DNA of 64,000 bases. Origin: Nocardia iowensis (lineage in GTDB: Bacteria; Actinomycetota; Actinomycetes; Mycobacteriales; Mycobacteriaceae). Each line of letters begins with the position of its first letter. Positions within the stretch are counted from its first letter, which is position 1. Positions 19,278 through 28,135 of this stretch are shown piece after piece. Position numbers and translations under genes: made by a program. The notes below the pieces were generated by a model. The model was given only the letters and a program-made list of their open reading frames with translations. It did not search any database and had not been told where the DNA came from. The stretch is taken from positions 2,914,001-2,978,000 of the forward strand of contig NZ_CP078145.1 of NCBI RefSeq assembly GCF_019222765.1, in the 5' to 3' direction.

Positions 19278-20039
19278 ATGATCCTGTTCCTACTGCCCGA
19301 GCGCGATTACGATCCGACCGAATCGGCGGTGCCGTGGGCGGCACTGCGCGACGCGGGCGTGCCCGTCCGGTTCGCGACGCCGGAGGGCCGGGTGGCCCTT
19401 GCCGATGAGCGGCTGGTCGAGCGGGGGTTCTCGGTGCTTTCGCCAGTGCTGATGACTCGTTCGGATGCGCTGCGGGACTACGACCGGATGCGCGAGGATG
19501 CCGATTTCCAGTCGCCCATCGCGTATTCCGACGTCGTCGACGCGGAGGTGTCGGGCGTTGTCGTGCCCGGCGGGCATGCCCCCGGGATGAAGACGATGCT
19601 CGAATCAACCGTCGCCCAGGGCATTTTCGGTCGCGCGCTGCTGGGCGGCAAGCCGGTCGCCGCCGTCTGTCACGGGGTGCTGCTCGCCGCGCGGGCCAAG
19701 GACCCGCGGACCGGCCGATCGGTGCTCTACGACCGCCGGACCACCGCTGTCACAGCAACTCTGGAATTGTCGGCGTGGAATCTGACGCGGTTGCGGCTCG
19801 GCGATTACTACCGGACCTATCCGCAGACCGTGCAATCGGAAGTCACTGCCGCACTGCGTGACCCGAGCCAGTTCGAACGGGGACCGCTACTGCCGCACCG
19901 CGATAGCGCGACTCGCCTGCACCGTGGGTTCACGGTCCGGGACCGCAACTACATTTCGGCAAGGTGGCCGGGCGACTGCCACCGGCTCGCGACCGAGTAT
20001 CGCGATCTGGTGCTGGAATACCGAAGCGCCGCACGCTGA
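19278..20039 (+). CDS. DJ-1/PfpI-family protein
   Basis: 253 residues, type 1 glutamine-amidotransferase-like fold. The nucleophile elbow is AVCHGVLLAA with Cys followed by His, as in PfpI/Hsp31-type hydrolases. GVVVPGGHAPGMK holds the oxyanion side, and an acidic residue is expected near the N-terminus. The C-terminal 60 residues extend past the usual domain. The role may be glyoxalase/deglycase or chaperone-like; the substrate is unknown. It is convergent with the ferritin-like gene, with a strong hairpin between. Confidence 0.83.
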   Translation: MILFLLPERDYDPTESAVPWAALRDAGVPVRFATPEGRVALADERLVERGFSVLSPVLMTRSDALRDYDRMREDADFQSPIAYSDVVDAEVSGVVVPGGHAPGMKTMLESTVAQGIFGRALLGGKPVAAVCHGVLLAARAKDPRTGRSVLYDRRTTAVTATLELSAWNLTRLRLGDYYRTYPQTVQSEVTAALRDPSQFERGPLLPHRDSATRLHRGFTVRDRNYISARWPGDCHRLATEYRDLVLEYRSAAR

Positions 20040-20053
20040 GCGAATCGGACAGC

Positions 20054-20091
20054 GGCATGTGCGGACGTTCCGACGAACGTCCGCACATGCC
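20054..20091. terminator. Bidirectional terminator with 17-pair stem
   Basis: GGCATGTGCGGACGTTC, loop CGAC, then its exact complement. It lies between the convergent stops at 20039 and 20137. No T-run follows on either side, as usual for hairpin terminators in high-GC actinomycetes. Confidence 0.8.
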
Positions 20092-20136
20092 CCAGTTACC
20101 TTCGCGCGCACGCCGGGGGAGCGGGCCGGTCAGACC

Positions 20137-21099
20137 TCAGTTGAGGCCGGTGACCTCCTGGGCGATCGCCGCGAGCCGAGTCTGGGCGGCCGAGACGACA
20201 CCGTGCCGGTTCTTGTTCGCTTCCTCGTACGCGACGATTGCGCGCACGTCGGCGGGGTCGGTCAATTCCCGGATCGCGGCGACGGCTTGGTTGACGTTCA
20301 GCTCGTCGTAGTCGCCGATCGGCAGCTCCCGCGGTTCCAGGACACCGGTAGCGGTGCGGACCGAATGCAAGGCGTCGGCGGCGGCGTCGGCACCTTCGCG
20401 ACGGGTCACCTGCTCGGCGGTCTGGAGCGCGGCGTCGCGGGAGGCGGTCAGCGTTTTGACCGCGACGTCACCCGCGTGCGCGCCGCGGGCGAGCAGCTCG
20501 CCGAGCGCGGGCGGGGTGGAGCGGAAGGTGTCCAGCGCCCGGTCCAGGCCGCGGGCGGACCAGGTGACCGGGATGGTCACCAGCTTCACCACCGTGCCGG
20601 TGGCTGTCTGGAGTGGGGTGTGGCGCAATGCGGCCGGGCCGCCGAGAGCCTCCTCGGCCAGGACAGTGGTCAGCCACGCCACGGTCGCCGAGTGCGCGGT
20701 GATCAACCGCTCCGCCAATGCCACCACATCGGAGCGCTGGGCGGTGGTCGCCAGTGCCTTGATGTAGCGGGCGCGGTCGAGGAGCTGGTGTTCGAGGTTG
20801 AGGTCGCCGAGCAAGGCCTCGTCGAACGGCTGGGCCTGTTCGCCCATCGCCTTGACCGTAGCGGCGGCCCGTCCCAGGAAGGGGCCGATCAGCTGCGGGA
20901 CGCCGCCCAGTTCGCGAATGGCGGCCTCGATGGCTTCGGCGCGGGCGCGAGCGTTGTCGGCGTTCTGGGACAACTCGCGGCGCACCGCCTCCGTCCGGGC
21001 CTGCGCAATGCGTGTTTCGGCGACCTGGATTTCGGTGTTGGTCAGATCGCGGACGGCGCGCAGCTGCGCCAGCAAGGTAGTGATGTCGCGTGTGCTCAT
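20137..21099 (-). CDS. Ferritin-like all-helical protein, function unknown
   Basis: 320 residues, almost entirely helical and rich in Ala, Arg and Glu. The first part (RDITTLLAQLRAVRDLTNTEIQVAE) and the E-x-x-H motif LNLEHQLLDRARYIKALA resemble ferritin-like helical bundles annotated in mycobacteria and Nocardia, but a complete set of iron ligands cannot be confirmed by eye. A loose amphipathic region (about 165-200) may touch membranes or lipid. The ATG at 21099 has AAAGGA about 12 bases upstream; the frame extends further but without support. Confidence 0.65.
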   Translation of the reverse strand: MSTRDITTLLAQLRAVRDLTNTEIQVAETRIAQARTEAVRRELSQNADNARARAEAIEAAIRELGGVPQLIGPFLGRAAATVKAMGEQAQPFDEALLGDLNLEHQLLDRARYIKALATTAQRSDVVALAERLITAHSATVAWLTTVLAEEALGGPAALRHTPLQTATGTVVKLVTIPVTWSARGLDRALDTFRSTPPALGELLARGAHAGDVAVKTLTASRDAALQTAEQVTRREGADAAADALHSVRTATGVLEPRELPIGDYDELNVNQAVAAIRELTDPADVRAIVAYEEANKNRHGVVSAAQTRLAAIAQEVTGLN

Positions 21100-21272
21100 G
21101 TGAATCTGGTCCTTTGACGTTGACGTCAGGTCGGCGCAACGCTGCACCCGCTACAGTGAGTACCCCGCATCACCGTCCGAAACATTGCGCCGCAAACGAT
21201 TTGGATCGTGTCGGTGCGAAACCGATCACCATCGCGCCCGGCAAGTCGCCCGCTAGCCCGTGTTTCGGACGT

Positions 21273-21306
21273 GGCTAGGGGGCGGGCAAGCGCCCGCCCC
21301 CTAGCC
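21273..21306 (-). terminator. Terminator of the M28 peptidase gene
   Basis: A 15-pair perfect stem (GGCTAGGGGGCGGGC and its complement) with a four-base loop AAGC. It begins 6 bases past the stop of the minus-strand aminopeptidase gene. No T-run. Confidence 0.8.
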
Positions 21307-21312
21307 TGATCC

Positions 21313-22824
21313 TTACTCGTGTGTAGGTGTTTGCTCGGACGTCGTCGCCGCGCCGCGGTTCGGCGGGTTATCGCTCGACGCATAGGTCTGCATCGCGTCG
21401 GCGATCGCACCGGTGTTCACGTTCAACGCCGTGTCGCTGATATTGGCGGTCGTATCGCAAGACCGGTGGTAGCACGGGTCGTAGGGGCGGCCCGCAGTTC
21501 CGCCGAACATCTGCTGTTCTTGGCGTGTCTTGATCCCCTCCGCACCGGTGAACAAGCCGCCGACCGGAATCCCGACCCGCATGAACGGGCCGTAATCCGA
21601 ACGTCCGTCGAGCGGTGTGCGGACGTGCGGAATGTTCCGGGAGTCGAAGTAGCGGTTGAAGTTCTGCTCGATCGCGGCGGAGCCGGCCGGGCCGCTGCTG
21701 CCGTTGTAGATCTTGTACGCGAAGTTCGACGAACCGATCATGTCGAAGTTGAGGTACAGCTTGATCTTGCTGCGCTCGGTGGCGGGCAGGTTCGACACGT
21801 AGTACCTCGAACCGATCAGGCCGAGTTCCTCGGCGCCCCACCAGGCGAAGCGGACCTTGTTCTTCGGCTGGGTGGTGGCCATCTGCAGCGCGACCTCGAG
21901 CAGTCCGGCGCTGCCGGAAGCATTGTCGTTGATGCCAGGCCCGGCGCGCACGGAGTCGAGGTGCGCTCCGGCCATCACAACCTTGTCGGCGTTGCCTTGC
22001 CTGCTTTCCGCCAGCACGTTGTGCGTCGTTGCGGGCAGGGCTTCGGTGTCGGTCTTCAGCCGGACGACCTTGTTCTTCGAGGAGGCGAGGTCCTTGCCGA
22101 CGGCGAAGCTCGTGCCGACCACCGGGATGGTGATGCCGGTCTCGTCGAGGGGCTCGGTGAAGGTGTCGGTACGGCCCTCCTGGCCCTCGTTGAAGATGAT
22201 CACGCCGGATGCCCCTGCGGCCTGGGCGTTTCGGGCCTTGTCGGCGAAGGTGCAGGTGCCGCGCTGCAGCAGGGCGATGTTGCCGCGGGTGAACTTGGCG
22301 AAGTCCGCCTTCTCGCAGCCGGAGGTCGAGGTGTTCGGCTGCGCGCCGGGCGGCAGGACGAGGTCGACGCCCTGGGCCGTCGCCCGCTTGTCGCCGGAGC
22401 CCGAGTAGGTCGCGGTGGCGAAGTCGCCGAGCTCGCTGCGGTCCGGCGGGGTCGATTTATACGTCTTGGGCCCGGCCGAGACCTCCTCCATGACCGCCGT
22501 CGTCCGTTCCCGGAACGCCTGGAAGGTGAACGCCTGCAAGGTCACTTGGTAGCCCACGCGGCGCAGTTCGCCGGCCACGTAGTCGCGGGAGGCGTCATAG
22601 CCGGGCGTGCCCGCGGCGCGAGTGCGGCCGTTGGCGTTGGCGATGGCCTGGAACCTCTCCAGGTGCTGTTTGACGTCGGGCGCTTGGCTCGAGTCGGCCG
22701 GTGGCCCGGGCGGCGCACCGGGTTCGGCATACGCTGACCCGGTCAGCGCGAGTGATAGAACGAGAGGCACAGCGGCGGCGGCCGCGATAACGTGGCCTGC
22801 CCTTGCGCGAAAGATGCGGGGCAT
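21313..22824 (-). CDS. Secreted M28-family aminopeptidase with PA domain (LpqL-like)
   Basis: 503 residues. A signal peptide ends at AYA-EP, and no lipobox cysteine is seen. A protease-associated domain (about 120-240; GCEKADFAKFTRGNIALLQRG) is inserted before the M28 catalytic core. Zinc ligands and catalytic residues lie in AGAHLDSV, GPGINDNASG, WWGAEELGLIGS and LNFDMIGS, with a late His at CYHRSCD. Di-zinc exopeptidases of this kind remove N-terminal residues from peptides outside the cell; the mycobacterial relative is LpqL. A cysteine pair CYHRSC suggests a disulfide. Monocistronic, with its own terminator. Confidence 0.9.
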   Translation of the reverse strand: MPRIFRARAGHVIAAAAAVPLVLSLALTGSAYAEPGAPPGPPADSSQAPDVKQHLERFQAIANANGRTRAAGTPGYDASRDYVAGELRRVGYQVTLQAFTFQAFRERTTAVMEEVSAGPKTYKSTPPDRSELGDFATATYSGSGDKRATAQGVDLVLPPGAQPNTSTSGCEKADFAKFTRGNIALLQRGTCTFADKARNAQAAGASGVIIFNEGQEGRTDTFTEPLDETGITIPVVGTSFAVGKDLASSKNKVVRLKTDTEALPATTHNVLAESRQGNADKVVMAGAHLDSVRAGPGINDNASGSAGLLEVALQMATTQPKNKVRFAWWGAEELGLIGSRYYVSNLPATERSKIKLYLNFDMIGSSNFAYKIYNGSSGPAGSAAIEQNFNRYFDSRNIPHVRTPLDGRSDYGPFMRVGIPVGGLFTGAEGIKTRQEQQMFGGTAGRPYDPCYHRSCDTTANISDTALNVNTGAIADAMQTYASSDNPPNRGAATTSEQTPTHE

Positions 22825-23302
22825 GTCGGCTCCTTCGAAGGGACGGAAAACTCCCGATGATCGGAGGTTAAGCCGGTGCGTCGGCTCGGTGAAACCCCAG
22901 TTGAGAGTGGGGAAAAGGGTCGCCGTGGGGGAGCGAGCTCGGTGCTGCGGGCCGCGTTCGCCGTCCGGGGGATCCGGCTCGGCGAGGCTCGGGGTCGGCG
23001 GTCGTTTTCGATCAGCGCGCGTCCGATTCCGAGATCGCCGCAGTTCGCTGAATTACTCGAAGTCGAGCAGTCAGCCGCAAGGATAAGAGTTGAGGGCCGT
23101 CCAGAGCGGACGAGCGAAGGAAGAGGAGTTTGCTTACTCCTTCCACTTTCAACATATAGCGCACCCGGGGGCTTGCGGCAAGACCCGGGTCATGCCGCAC
23201 AATTGCCCGCCTAGGGTCAGAACCTGCGGAAATGGGAGTGGTGAATGCGCGTGTGGTGGTGATCACGCGGGTTCATCGAGTCAGGATAAAAGTAAGGGGC
23301 AC
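22825..23302. other. Long spacer upstream of helR
   Basis: No gene that I can support lies in these 478 bases. The only strong signal is the rifamycin-associated element at 23168-23186, about 117 bases before the helR start, with a TAGGGT hexamer at 23212-23217. Together they suggest an inducible promoter and a leader of roughly 80 bases. Confidence 0.6.
23168..23186. promoter_or_regulatory. Rifamycin-associated element (RAE)
   Basis: The 19-base stretch GGGGCTTGCGGCAAGACCC is an imperfect inverted repeat (GGGNCTTGC / GCAAGNCCC). It matches the element known to precede rifamycin-inducible resistance genes in actinomycetes (rgt, rph, helR and others). It lies in the promoter region of the helD/helR-type gene at 23303, so rifamycin-inducible transcription of that gene is expected. 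Confidence 0.88.
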
Positions 23303-25498
23303 ATGCCAACTCAGCGGTACCAAGACGAATTGCGGTCCGAGCGTAGCTACGTGGCCGGGCTCTACACGCGGCTCGACGCCGAGCGTGCGCGAGTAAAGGG
23401 TCAGTACACCGCGGCGTTGCGGGGAAACGGCGGGACACCCATGGAGCGCGATGTCGAGGTGCGCGCGCTGGCCAGAGAGGTGAAGCGGCTGGACGTGGCG
23501 GACAACGGATTGTGTTTCGGCCGGTTGGACACCCTTTCGGGCGAACATACCTATATCGGCCGGATCGGCCTGTTCGACGAAGCGAACGAGTACGAACCGT
23601 TGTTGCTCGATTGGCGGGCACCGGCGTCGCGCGCGTTCTACGTCGCCACCGCCGCGAATCCGGAGAACATGCGTCGGCGCCGCCAGTTCCACACCCGCGG
23701 GCGGCGGGTGGTCGATTTCACCGACGAGGTGCTCGGCCGACCCGATGGCGCCGAGCGTGGGGACGCGGCCCTGCTCGCGGCGGTCAACGCACCACGCGGT
23801 GCCGGAATGCGCGACATCGTCGCGACGATCCAGGCCGAACAGGACCAGATCATCCGGCTCGACCACCCAGGCGTTCTGGTGATCGAGGGTGGTCCTGGCA
23901 CCGGGAAGACGGTGGTGGCGCTGCACCGCGTCGCATACCTGCTCTACACCCAGCGGGAGCGGATGGAACGCCAGGGTGTGCTGGTGGTCGGTCCCAACCC
24001 GGCGTTTCTGAACCACATCGCCCACGTACTGCCGTCGCTGGGCGAGACCAACGTGGTGTTCACGACCACCGGTGACCTCGTGCCCGGGCTGCACGTCAGC
24101 GCCGAGGACACTCCGGAAGCCGCGCGGCTCAAGGGTTCACTGAAGATCCTGGACGTGCTCGCGGCGGCGGTCGCCGATCGGCAGCGGCTTCCTGAGCATC
24201 CGCTGTCGATCGAACTGACCGACGTCACAGTGCGGATCGACGCCGAGACCGTGGAGTGGGCGCGAGAGGAGGCGCGCGGGAGCGGACGGCCGCACAACGA
24301 GGCTCGCGCGGTGTTCGCCGAGATCGTCACGTACGTGCTCACCGAACGGGCGATAGCCCGGATCGGACAGGGTTGGCTGACCCGGGCGGACCGGGAAGCG
24401 TGGGAGCAGTTGCGGGCCGACCTGCTCGCGGAACTCGCGGACAATGACGAGTTCACCGCCGCGCTCGATGAACTGTGGCCCATACTTACGCCGGAAACCC
24501 TACTGGCACAGCTATATACGTCCCCCGAACGGCTGCGGGCGGCAGGCGCAGACCAAGCGCTGTTGCGTGCCGATGGCGACGCGTGGACGGTGTCGGACGT
24601 GCCGCTGCTCGACGAACTGATCGATTTACTCGGCCGTGATAAGCCGGTCGATCAGGCCGCCGAGCGGGAACGGAAGGCCGAGGCCGCGTACGCCGCCGGG
24701 GTGCTGGACCTCATGGTCGGCCGCGAGGACATGATGGACGACGAGGACCACCTGTTCGCCCAGGATCTGCTCTACGGCGAGGACTTGGCGGATCGCTTCG
24801 TCGAGCGCGACACCCGGGAACTCGCCGAACGTGCTGCCGCGGACCGAGATTGGAGTTACCGGCACGTCGTGGTCGACGAGGCCCAGGAGCTGTCCGAAAT
24901 GGACTGGCGGGTGCTGATGCGGCGCTGCCCGAGCCGATCCTGCACGGTGGTCGGCGATCTCGCCCAGCGCCGGTCGCCCGCCGGAGCGACGTCGTGGGGT
25001 CAGATGCTGGAGCCGTACGTGCCCGGCCGCTGGGTCTACCGGTCGCTATCGGTGAACTACCGCACCCCGGCGGAGATCATGACCGTCGCCGCCGCGCTGC
25101 TGGCCGAGTTCGCGCCCGGGGTGCAGCCGCCGGAATCAGTCCGCGCATGTGGCGTCCAGCCGTGGTCCAGGCAGGTCACCGAGGGCGAACTAGCCACTGC
25201 CATCGAGGAATTCGTGCGAGAGGAAGCCGGTCGGGAAGGCACGAGCGTGGTGATCGGGCCACCGGGTGTGCCGGGTGCGGTGACGGCGTCGGAGACGAAG
25301 GGTCTGGAGTTCGATGCCGTCCTGGTCGTGGAGCCGGAGCGGATCCTCGCCGAAGGTCCGCGCGGCGCGGCCGAACTCTACGTCGCCCTCACCCGCGCCA
25401 CCCAGCGCCTCGGCGTTCTGCATCTGGGCCTATTGCCGCAGGCTTTGAACGGACTCACCGATATCAAAACGCCCGCCCAGGCGGGGAATCGACGGTAG
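23303..25498 (+). CDS. helR: HelR-type RNA polymerase recycling ATPase, rifamycin resistance
   Basis: 731 residues, UvrD/Rep-like SF1 ATPase of the HelD family. Walker A is GGPGTGKT at about 196-203, the Walker B region VVDEAQELS is at about 520, and motif III-like GDLAQ follows. NYRTPAEIM and ELYVALTRATQRL are the late motifs. The N-terminal coiled coil (YVAGLYTRLDAERARVKGQY) is the arm that enters the secondary channel. HelD proteins displace RNA polymerase from DNA, and HelR members also dislodge bound rifamycin. The RAE upstream makes HelR the likely subtype. The ATG has AAGGGG 5 bases upstream; the in-frame extension to 23090 crosses the RAE and is rejected. Confidence 0.9.
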   Translation: MPTQRYQDELRSERSYVAGLYTRLDAERARVKGQYTAALRGNGGTPMERDVEVRALAREVKRLDVADNGLCFGRLDTLSGEHTYIGRIGLFDEANEYEPLLLDWRAPASRAFYVATAANPENMRRRRQFHTRGRRVVDFTDEVLGRPDGAERGDAALLAAVNAPRGAGMRDIVATIQAEQDQIIRLDHPGVLVIEGGPGTGKTVVALHRVAYLLYTQRERMERQGVLVVGPNPAFLNHIAHVLPSLGETNVVFTTTGDLVPGLHVSAEDTPEAARLKGSLKILDVLAAAVADRQRLPEHPLSIELTDVTVRIDAETVEWAREEARGSGRPHNEARAVFAEIVTYVLTERAIARIGQGWLTRADREAWEQLRADLLAELADNDEFTAALDELWPILTPETLLAQLYTSPERLRAAGADQALLRADGDAWTVSDVPLLDELIDLLGRDKPVDQAAERERKAEAAYAAGVLDLMVGREDMMDDEDHLFAQDLLYGEDLADRFVERDTRELAERAAADRDWSYRHVVVDEAQELSEMDWRVLMRRCPSRSCTVVGDLAQRRSPAGATSWGQMLEPYVPGRWVYRSLSVNYRTPAEIMTVAAALLAEFAPGVQPPESVRACGVQPWSRQVTEGELATAIEEFVREEAGREGTSVVIGPPGVPGAVTASETKGLEFDAVLVVEPERILAEGPRGAAELYVALTRATQRLGVLHLGLLPQALNGLTDIKTPAQAGNRR

Positions 25499-25527
25499 GC
25501 GTATGGGTTTCGCGCGTAGCAGGGTGA

Positions 25528-26406
25528 CTAGCGCGCCTGATCGATGTCGAGAATGGTGAGGAAGGCGGACGCCGCCGGCGTCGGGCCGGACCGGCTCCAG
25601 GCGACGTACTCGACGCGGGCCGGTGCGTCGGTGACCTCGATGATGACCACGCCGGTGAGCCGGGGCACGTACGCGGCGGGCAGCATGGCGACACCGAGGC
25701 CTTGGCCGACCAGCCGGGCCAGGAAGTCCGCGTTGGTCACTTCGAAGGCGACGTCACGGTCGAGGCCAGCCGTCGCGAAGGCGTGGTCGGAATGGGCACG
25801 TCCGGCGGTGTCGGCAGGCAAGTCCACGAATACCTCGGCGGATAACCTGCGGAGGTCGACCGCCGGTTCCCCGGCGAGGGGATGATCCGGCGCGACCACG
25901 GCGACGAATCGGTCGCGGGCGAGTTCATGGACGGCGACGCCTCGGGGTCGCGCTGTTGTCGGCAGTCCGAGGAAGGCCACGTCGATCGCGCCCTGCTCGA
26001 CCTGCTCGACGAGCTCCTCGGACGGGCCGACGCGCAGGCTGATGCGGACCTGCGGGTATCGCTGGTGGAAAGCGCGCAGGGCGGCCGGAATATCGACCGC
26101 GGCCACGGTGGAGATCACGCCGACGGCGAGGCGTCCGCGCACCTCGCCGATGGCCGCGGCGACCTCGGCGGCGGCGCGCTCGGCGGCGTCCAGACACTGA
26201 CGGGCGGCGGGGAGGAACGCCGTACCTGCCGGTGTCAGCCGGACCCGGCGGCTGGTGCGTTCGAACAGTCGCGCACCCAATTCCCGTTCCAGACGCGCGA
26301 TTTGGTGGCTGAGGGCGGACTGCACCACCAGGCATCGCTCGGCCGCCCGGGTGAAGCTGTTCGTCTCGGCGACGGCGACGACGTAACGCATCTGCTGGAG
26401 CTCCAT
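25528..26406 (-). CDS. LysR-family transcriptional regulator
   Basis: 292 residues. The N-terminal helix-turn-helix (MRYVVAVAETNSFTRAAERCLVVQSALSHQIARLERELGARLF) and the periplasmic-binding-type effector domain are complete. It is divergent from the secreted propeller protein across 178 bases, with a LysR-type box just outside its start codon. It may control itself and that neighbour. The effector is unknown. Confidence 0.92.
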   Translation of the reverse strand: MELQQMRYVVAVAETNSFTRAAERCLVVQSALSHQIARLERELGARLFERTSRRVRLTPAGTAFLPAARQCLDAAERAAAEVAAAIGEVRGRLAVGVISTVAAVDIPAALRAFHQRYPQVRISLRVGPSEELVEQVEQGAIDVAFLGLPTTARPRGVAVHELARDRFVAVVAPDHPLAGEPAVDLRRLSAEVFVDLPADTAGRAHSDHAFATAGLDRDVAFEVTNADFLARLVGQGLGVAMLPAAYVPRLTGVVIIEVTDAPARVEYVAWSRSGPTPAASAFLTILDIDQAR

Positions 26407-26412
26407 GGATCA

Positions 26413-26427
26413 ATCTTGTATCGAGAT
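26413..26427. promoter_or_regulatory. Candidate LysR box (T-N11-A)
   Basis: ATCTTGTATCGAGAT contains T-N11-A inside complementary ends (ATCT/AGAT), 7 bases upstream of the LysR start codon. A second repeat, ATCAATC (26409-26415) and GATTGAT (26456-26462), overlaps it. The position fits autoregulation and control of the divergent gene. Confidence 0.5.
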
Positions 26428-26584
26428 CAGTGGGGTGACAAACATGCATTGGACTGATTGATTGCGGCGGGTGAGACTACGAGGGTGAAAGGCTCAGCAG
26501 CGCAGGTGGTTCCGCGGGGGGCCTGCGGCTGGGCGCGAGCCGGTAGCCGACTCCGGCCGACCTGACGACAGAGAGAACGATGAA

Positions 26585-27526
26585 ATGAAGCGAGTCCTCG
26601 GTATCTCGTTCGCGCTCGCCTGCCTCGTTGTGACCGTGCTGGTACCCACGGATCGGGCGAGGGCGGACGGTGCGGTGTTTCCCACCACGATCGCCCTGCC
26701 CGCCGGATTCCGGCCGGAAGGTATCGCCATCGGGGCGCTGCCGGTGGCCTATATCGGCTCCATGGCGGACGGCTCCATCTATCGCGCCAACCTGGTGACC
26801 GGACAGGGTGACATCCTGAGCCGCGGCCCGGGTACGCCAGCGCTCGGACTCCAAATCGACCACCGCGGTCGACTGTTCGTCGCCGGCGGCACCGGTGGCG
26901 ACATTCGCGTTGTGGACATCTGGACGGGTGCGGTGTTGGCGAATTACCAAGTCGGAACGGCGCCGGACACATTCGTCAACGATGTAGTGCTCACCCCGAC
27001 GGGTGCGTGGTTCACCGACTCGCGCGCGGCCGTGCTCTACCACCTGCCCATCGGCAGCGACGGTGCACTGCCTCGACTCGAGGCGGTGCAGCGACTTCCG
27101 ATGACCGGCGACATCGCCTACGTGCCAGAAGCATTCAACGCCAACGGTATCGTGCGCACACCCGACGGCACGGCCCTGATCATCGTCCAGTCGGTGACCG
27201 GCCGCCTGTTCCGCGTCGACCCCGCGACAGGCGCGACACGGCAGATCGATCTCGGCACCGAGGCCGTACCCGATGGTGACGGACTGCTATTGGACGGCAG
27301 CACACTGTATGTCGTGCAGAACCGCCGCAACGCGATCGCCATGGTCACCCTCGACCCCGAAGGCACGACCGGCACCGTCCAACGCCGAATCACCGACCCA
27401 CGCTTCGACGTACCGTCGACAGTCGCCACCTTCGGCGGCCGCATGTACCTCCCGAACGCCCGCTTCAACACCCCACCCGAGCCGACCACCCCCTACACCG
27501 CCGTCGCAATCGATCAACCCCGATGA
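26585..27526 (+). CDS. Secreted SMP-30/NHL-like beta-propeller protein
   Basis: 313 residues. A signal peptide ends at ARA-DG, followed by a chain of propeller-like repeats (GFRPEGIAIGALPVAYIGSMADGSIYRANLVTG; DRRGRLFVAGG-type; NGIVRTPDGTALIIVQS; DGLLLDGSTLYVVQN). This resembles SMP-30/gluconolactonase and related superfamily proteins described in actinobacteria as secreted. Whether it is an enzyme or a binding protein is not clear. It is divergent from a LysR regulator and convergent with a truncated gene. Confidence 0.8.
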   Translation: MKRVLGISFALACLVVTVLVPTDRARADGAVFPTTIALPAGFRPEGIAIGALPVAYIGSMADGSIYRANLVTGQGDILSRGPGTPALGLQIDHRGRLFVAGGTGGDIRVVDIWTGAVLANYQVGTAPDTFVNDVVLTPTGAWFTDSRAAVLYHLPIGSDGALPRLEAVQRLPMTGDIAYVPEAFNANGIVRTPDGTALIIVQSVTGRLFRVDPATGATRQIDLGTEAVPDGDGLLLDGSTLYVVQNRRNAIAMVTLDPEGTTGTVQRRITDPRFDVPSTVATFGGRMYLPNARFNTPPEPTTPYTAVAIDQPR

Positions 27527-27578
27527 GCGCGCCGCAGCCGCAGCCCGAGCGGCCGTCTCCTGTTGTGTAAGAACGTAA

Positions 27579-27914
27579 TCAACGGCCGCCCGGGTCCGCA
27601 AAGCCAGATCGGTGATGGTGCGGTGCCGAGCGTGGGCGGGGGAGGTCGGCTCGGATGGTGGTGAGGCGATCGATGTCGTGTTGTTCGGCAAGATTTGCCA
27701 CCGACAGCGTCTTGTGGGCCCCTTCCCGTCGCTTGAACAACATCGGACAAGTGCCACACCAATAACTCAACTCGAAAGCAGGTTGCCCATCGACCAACAA
27801 CACCCGCTGCGCAACCCGCGCCGGGCTGGGATTCGGTTCCTCACCAAAACGAAGCACGGCACGCTCCGGGTCGCTCCCCAATTCCCGAATAGCGCCACTA
27901 GTGAACATGGTCAC
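27579..27914 (-). pseudogene. Short, probably truncated protein with CGTC motif
   Basis: 111 residues. The first about 85 residues look like genuine coding sequence (SGAIRELGSDPERAVLRFGEEP, RVLLVDGQPAFELSYWCGTCPMLFKRREGA, TLSVANLAE), including a C-x-x-C. The last 25 residues (PRPRSAPHHHRSGFADPGG) do not read like the same protein. From memory, proteins starting this way are about twice as long, so I suspect a deletion or frameshift close to the stop, only 52 bases from the convergent gene. It could instead be a genuine short protein. Confidence 0.5.
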
Positions 27915-28135
27915 CTGGCAACAGTAGTCGCTCGGCGATGATGAACATTTGACGCACCGGATGTGTTGAGCCGCAACATGTCTCGTTAACAGCGCATCCA
28001 GGGGTATGACGGCTAGCGGGTTCTTTTCCAGCCGATCCCAGCGCCCGAGGCAAGATCACGGCAGTTCCGACGTTCTGCGACAACATGATCCGCATGTCCT
28101 CGACGCCGAATTTCCGAATCGGAATCATGTGCCGA

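Noticed and set aside
23090..23302. Longer N-terminus for HelR
   Set aside because: The extension would translate the RAE and promoter; ATG 23303 has a good ribosome site.
27898..28128. 76-codon minus-strand frame beginning MIPIRKFGVEDMRIM
   Set aside because: It overlaps the better-supported 27579-27914 gene, lacks a ribosome site and has no recognisable domain.
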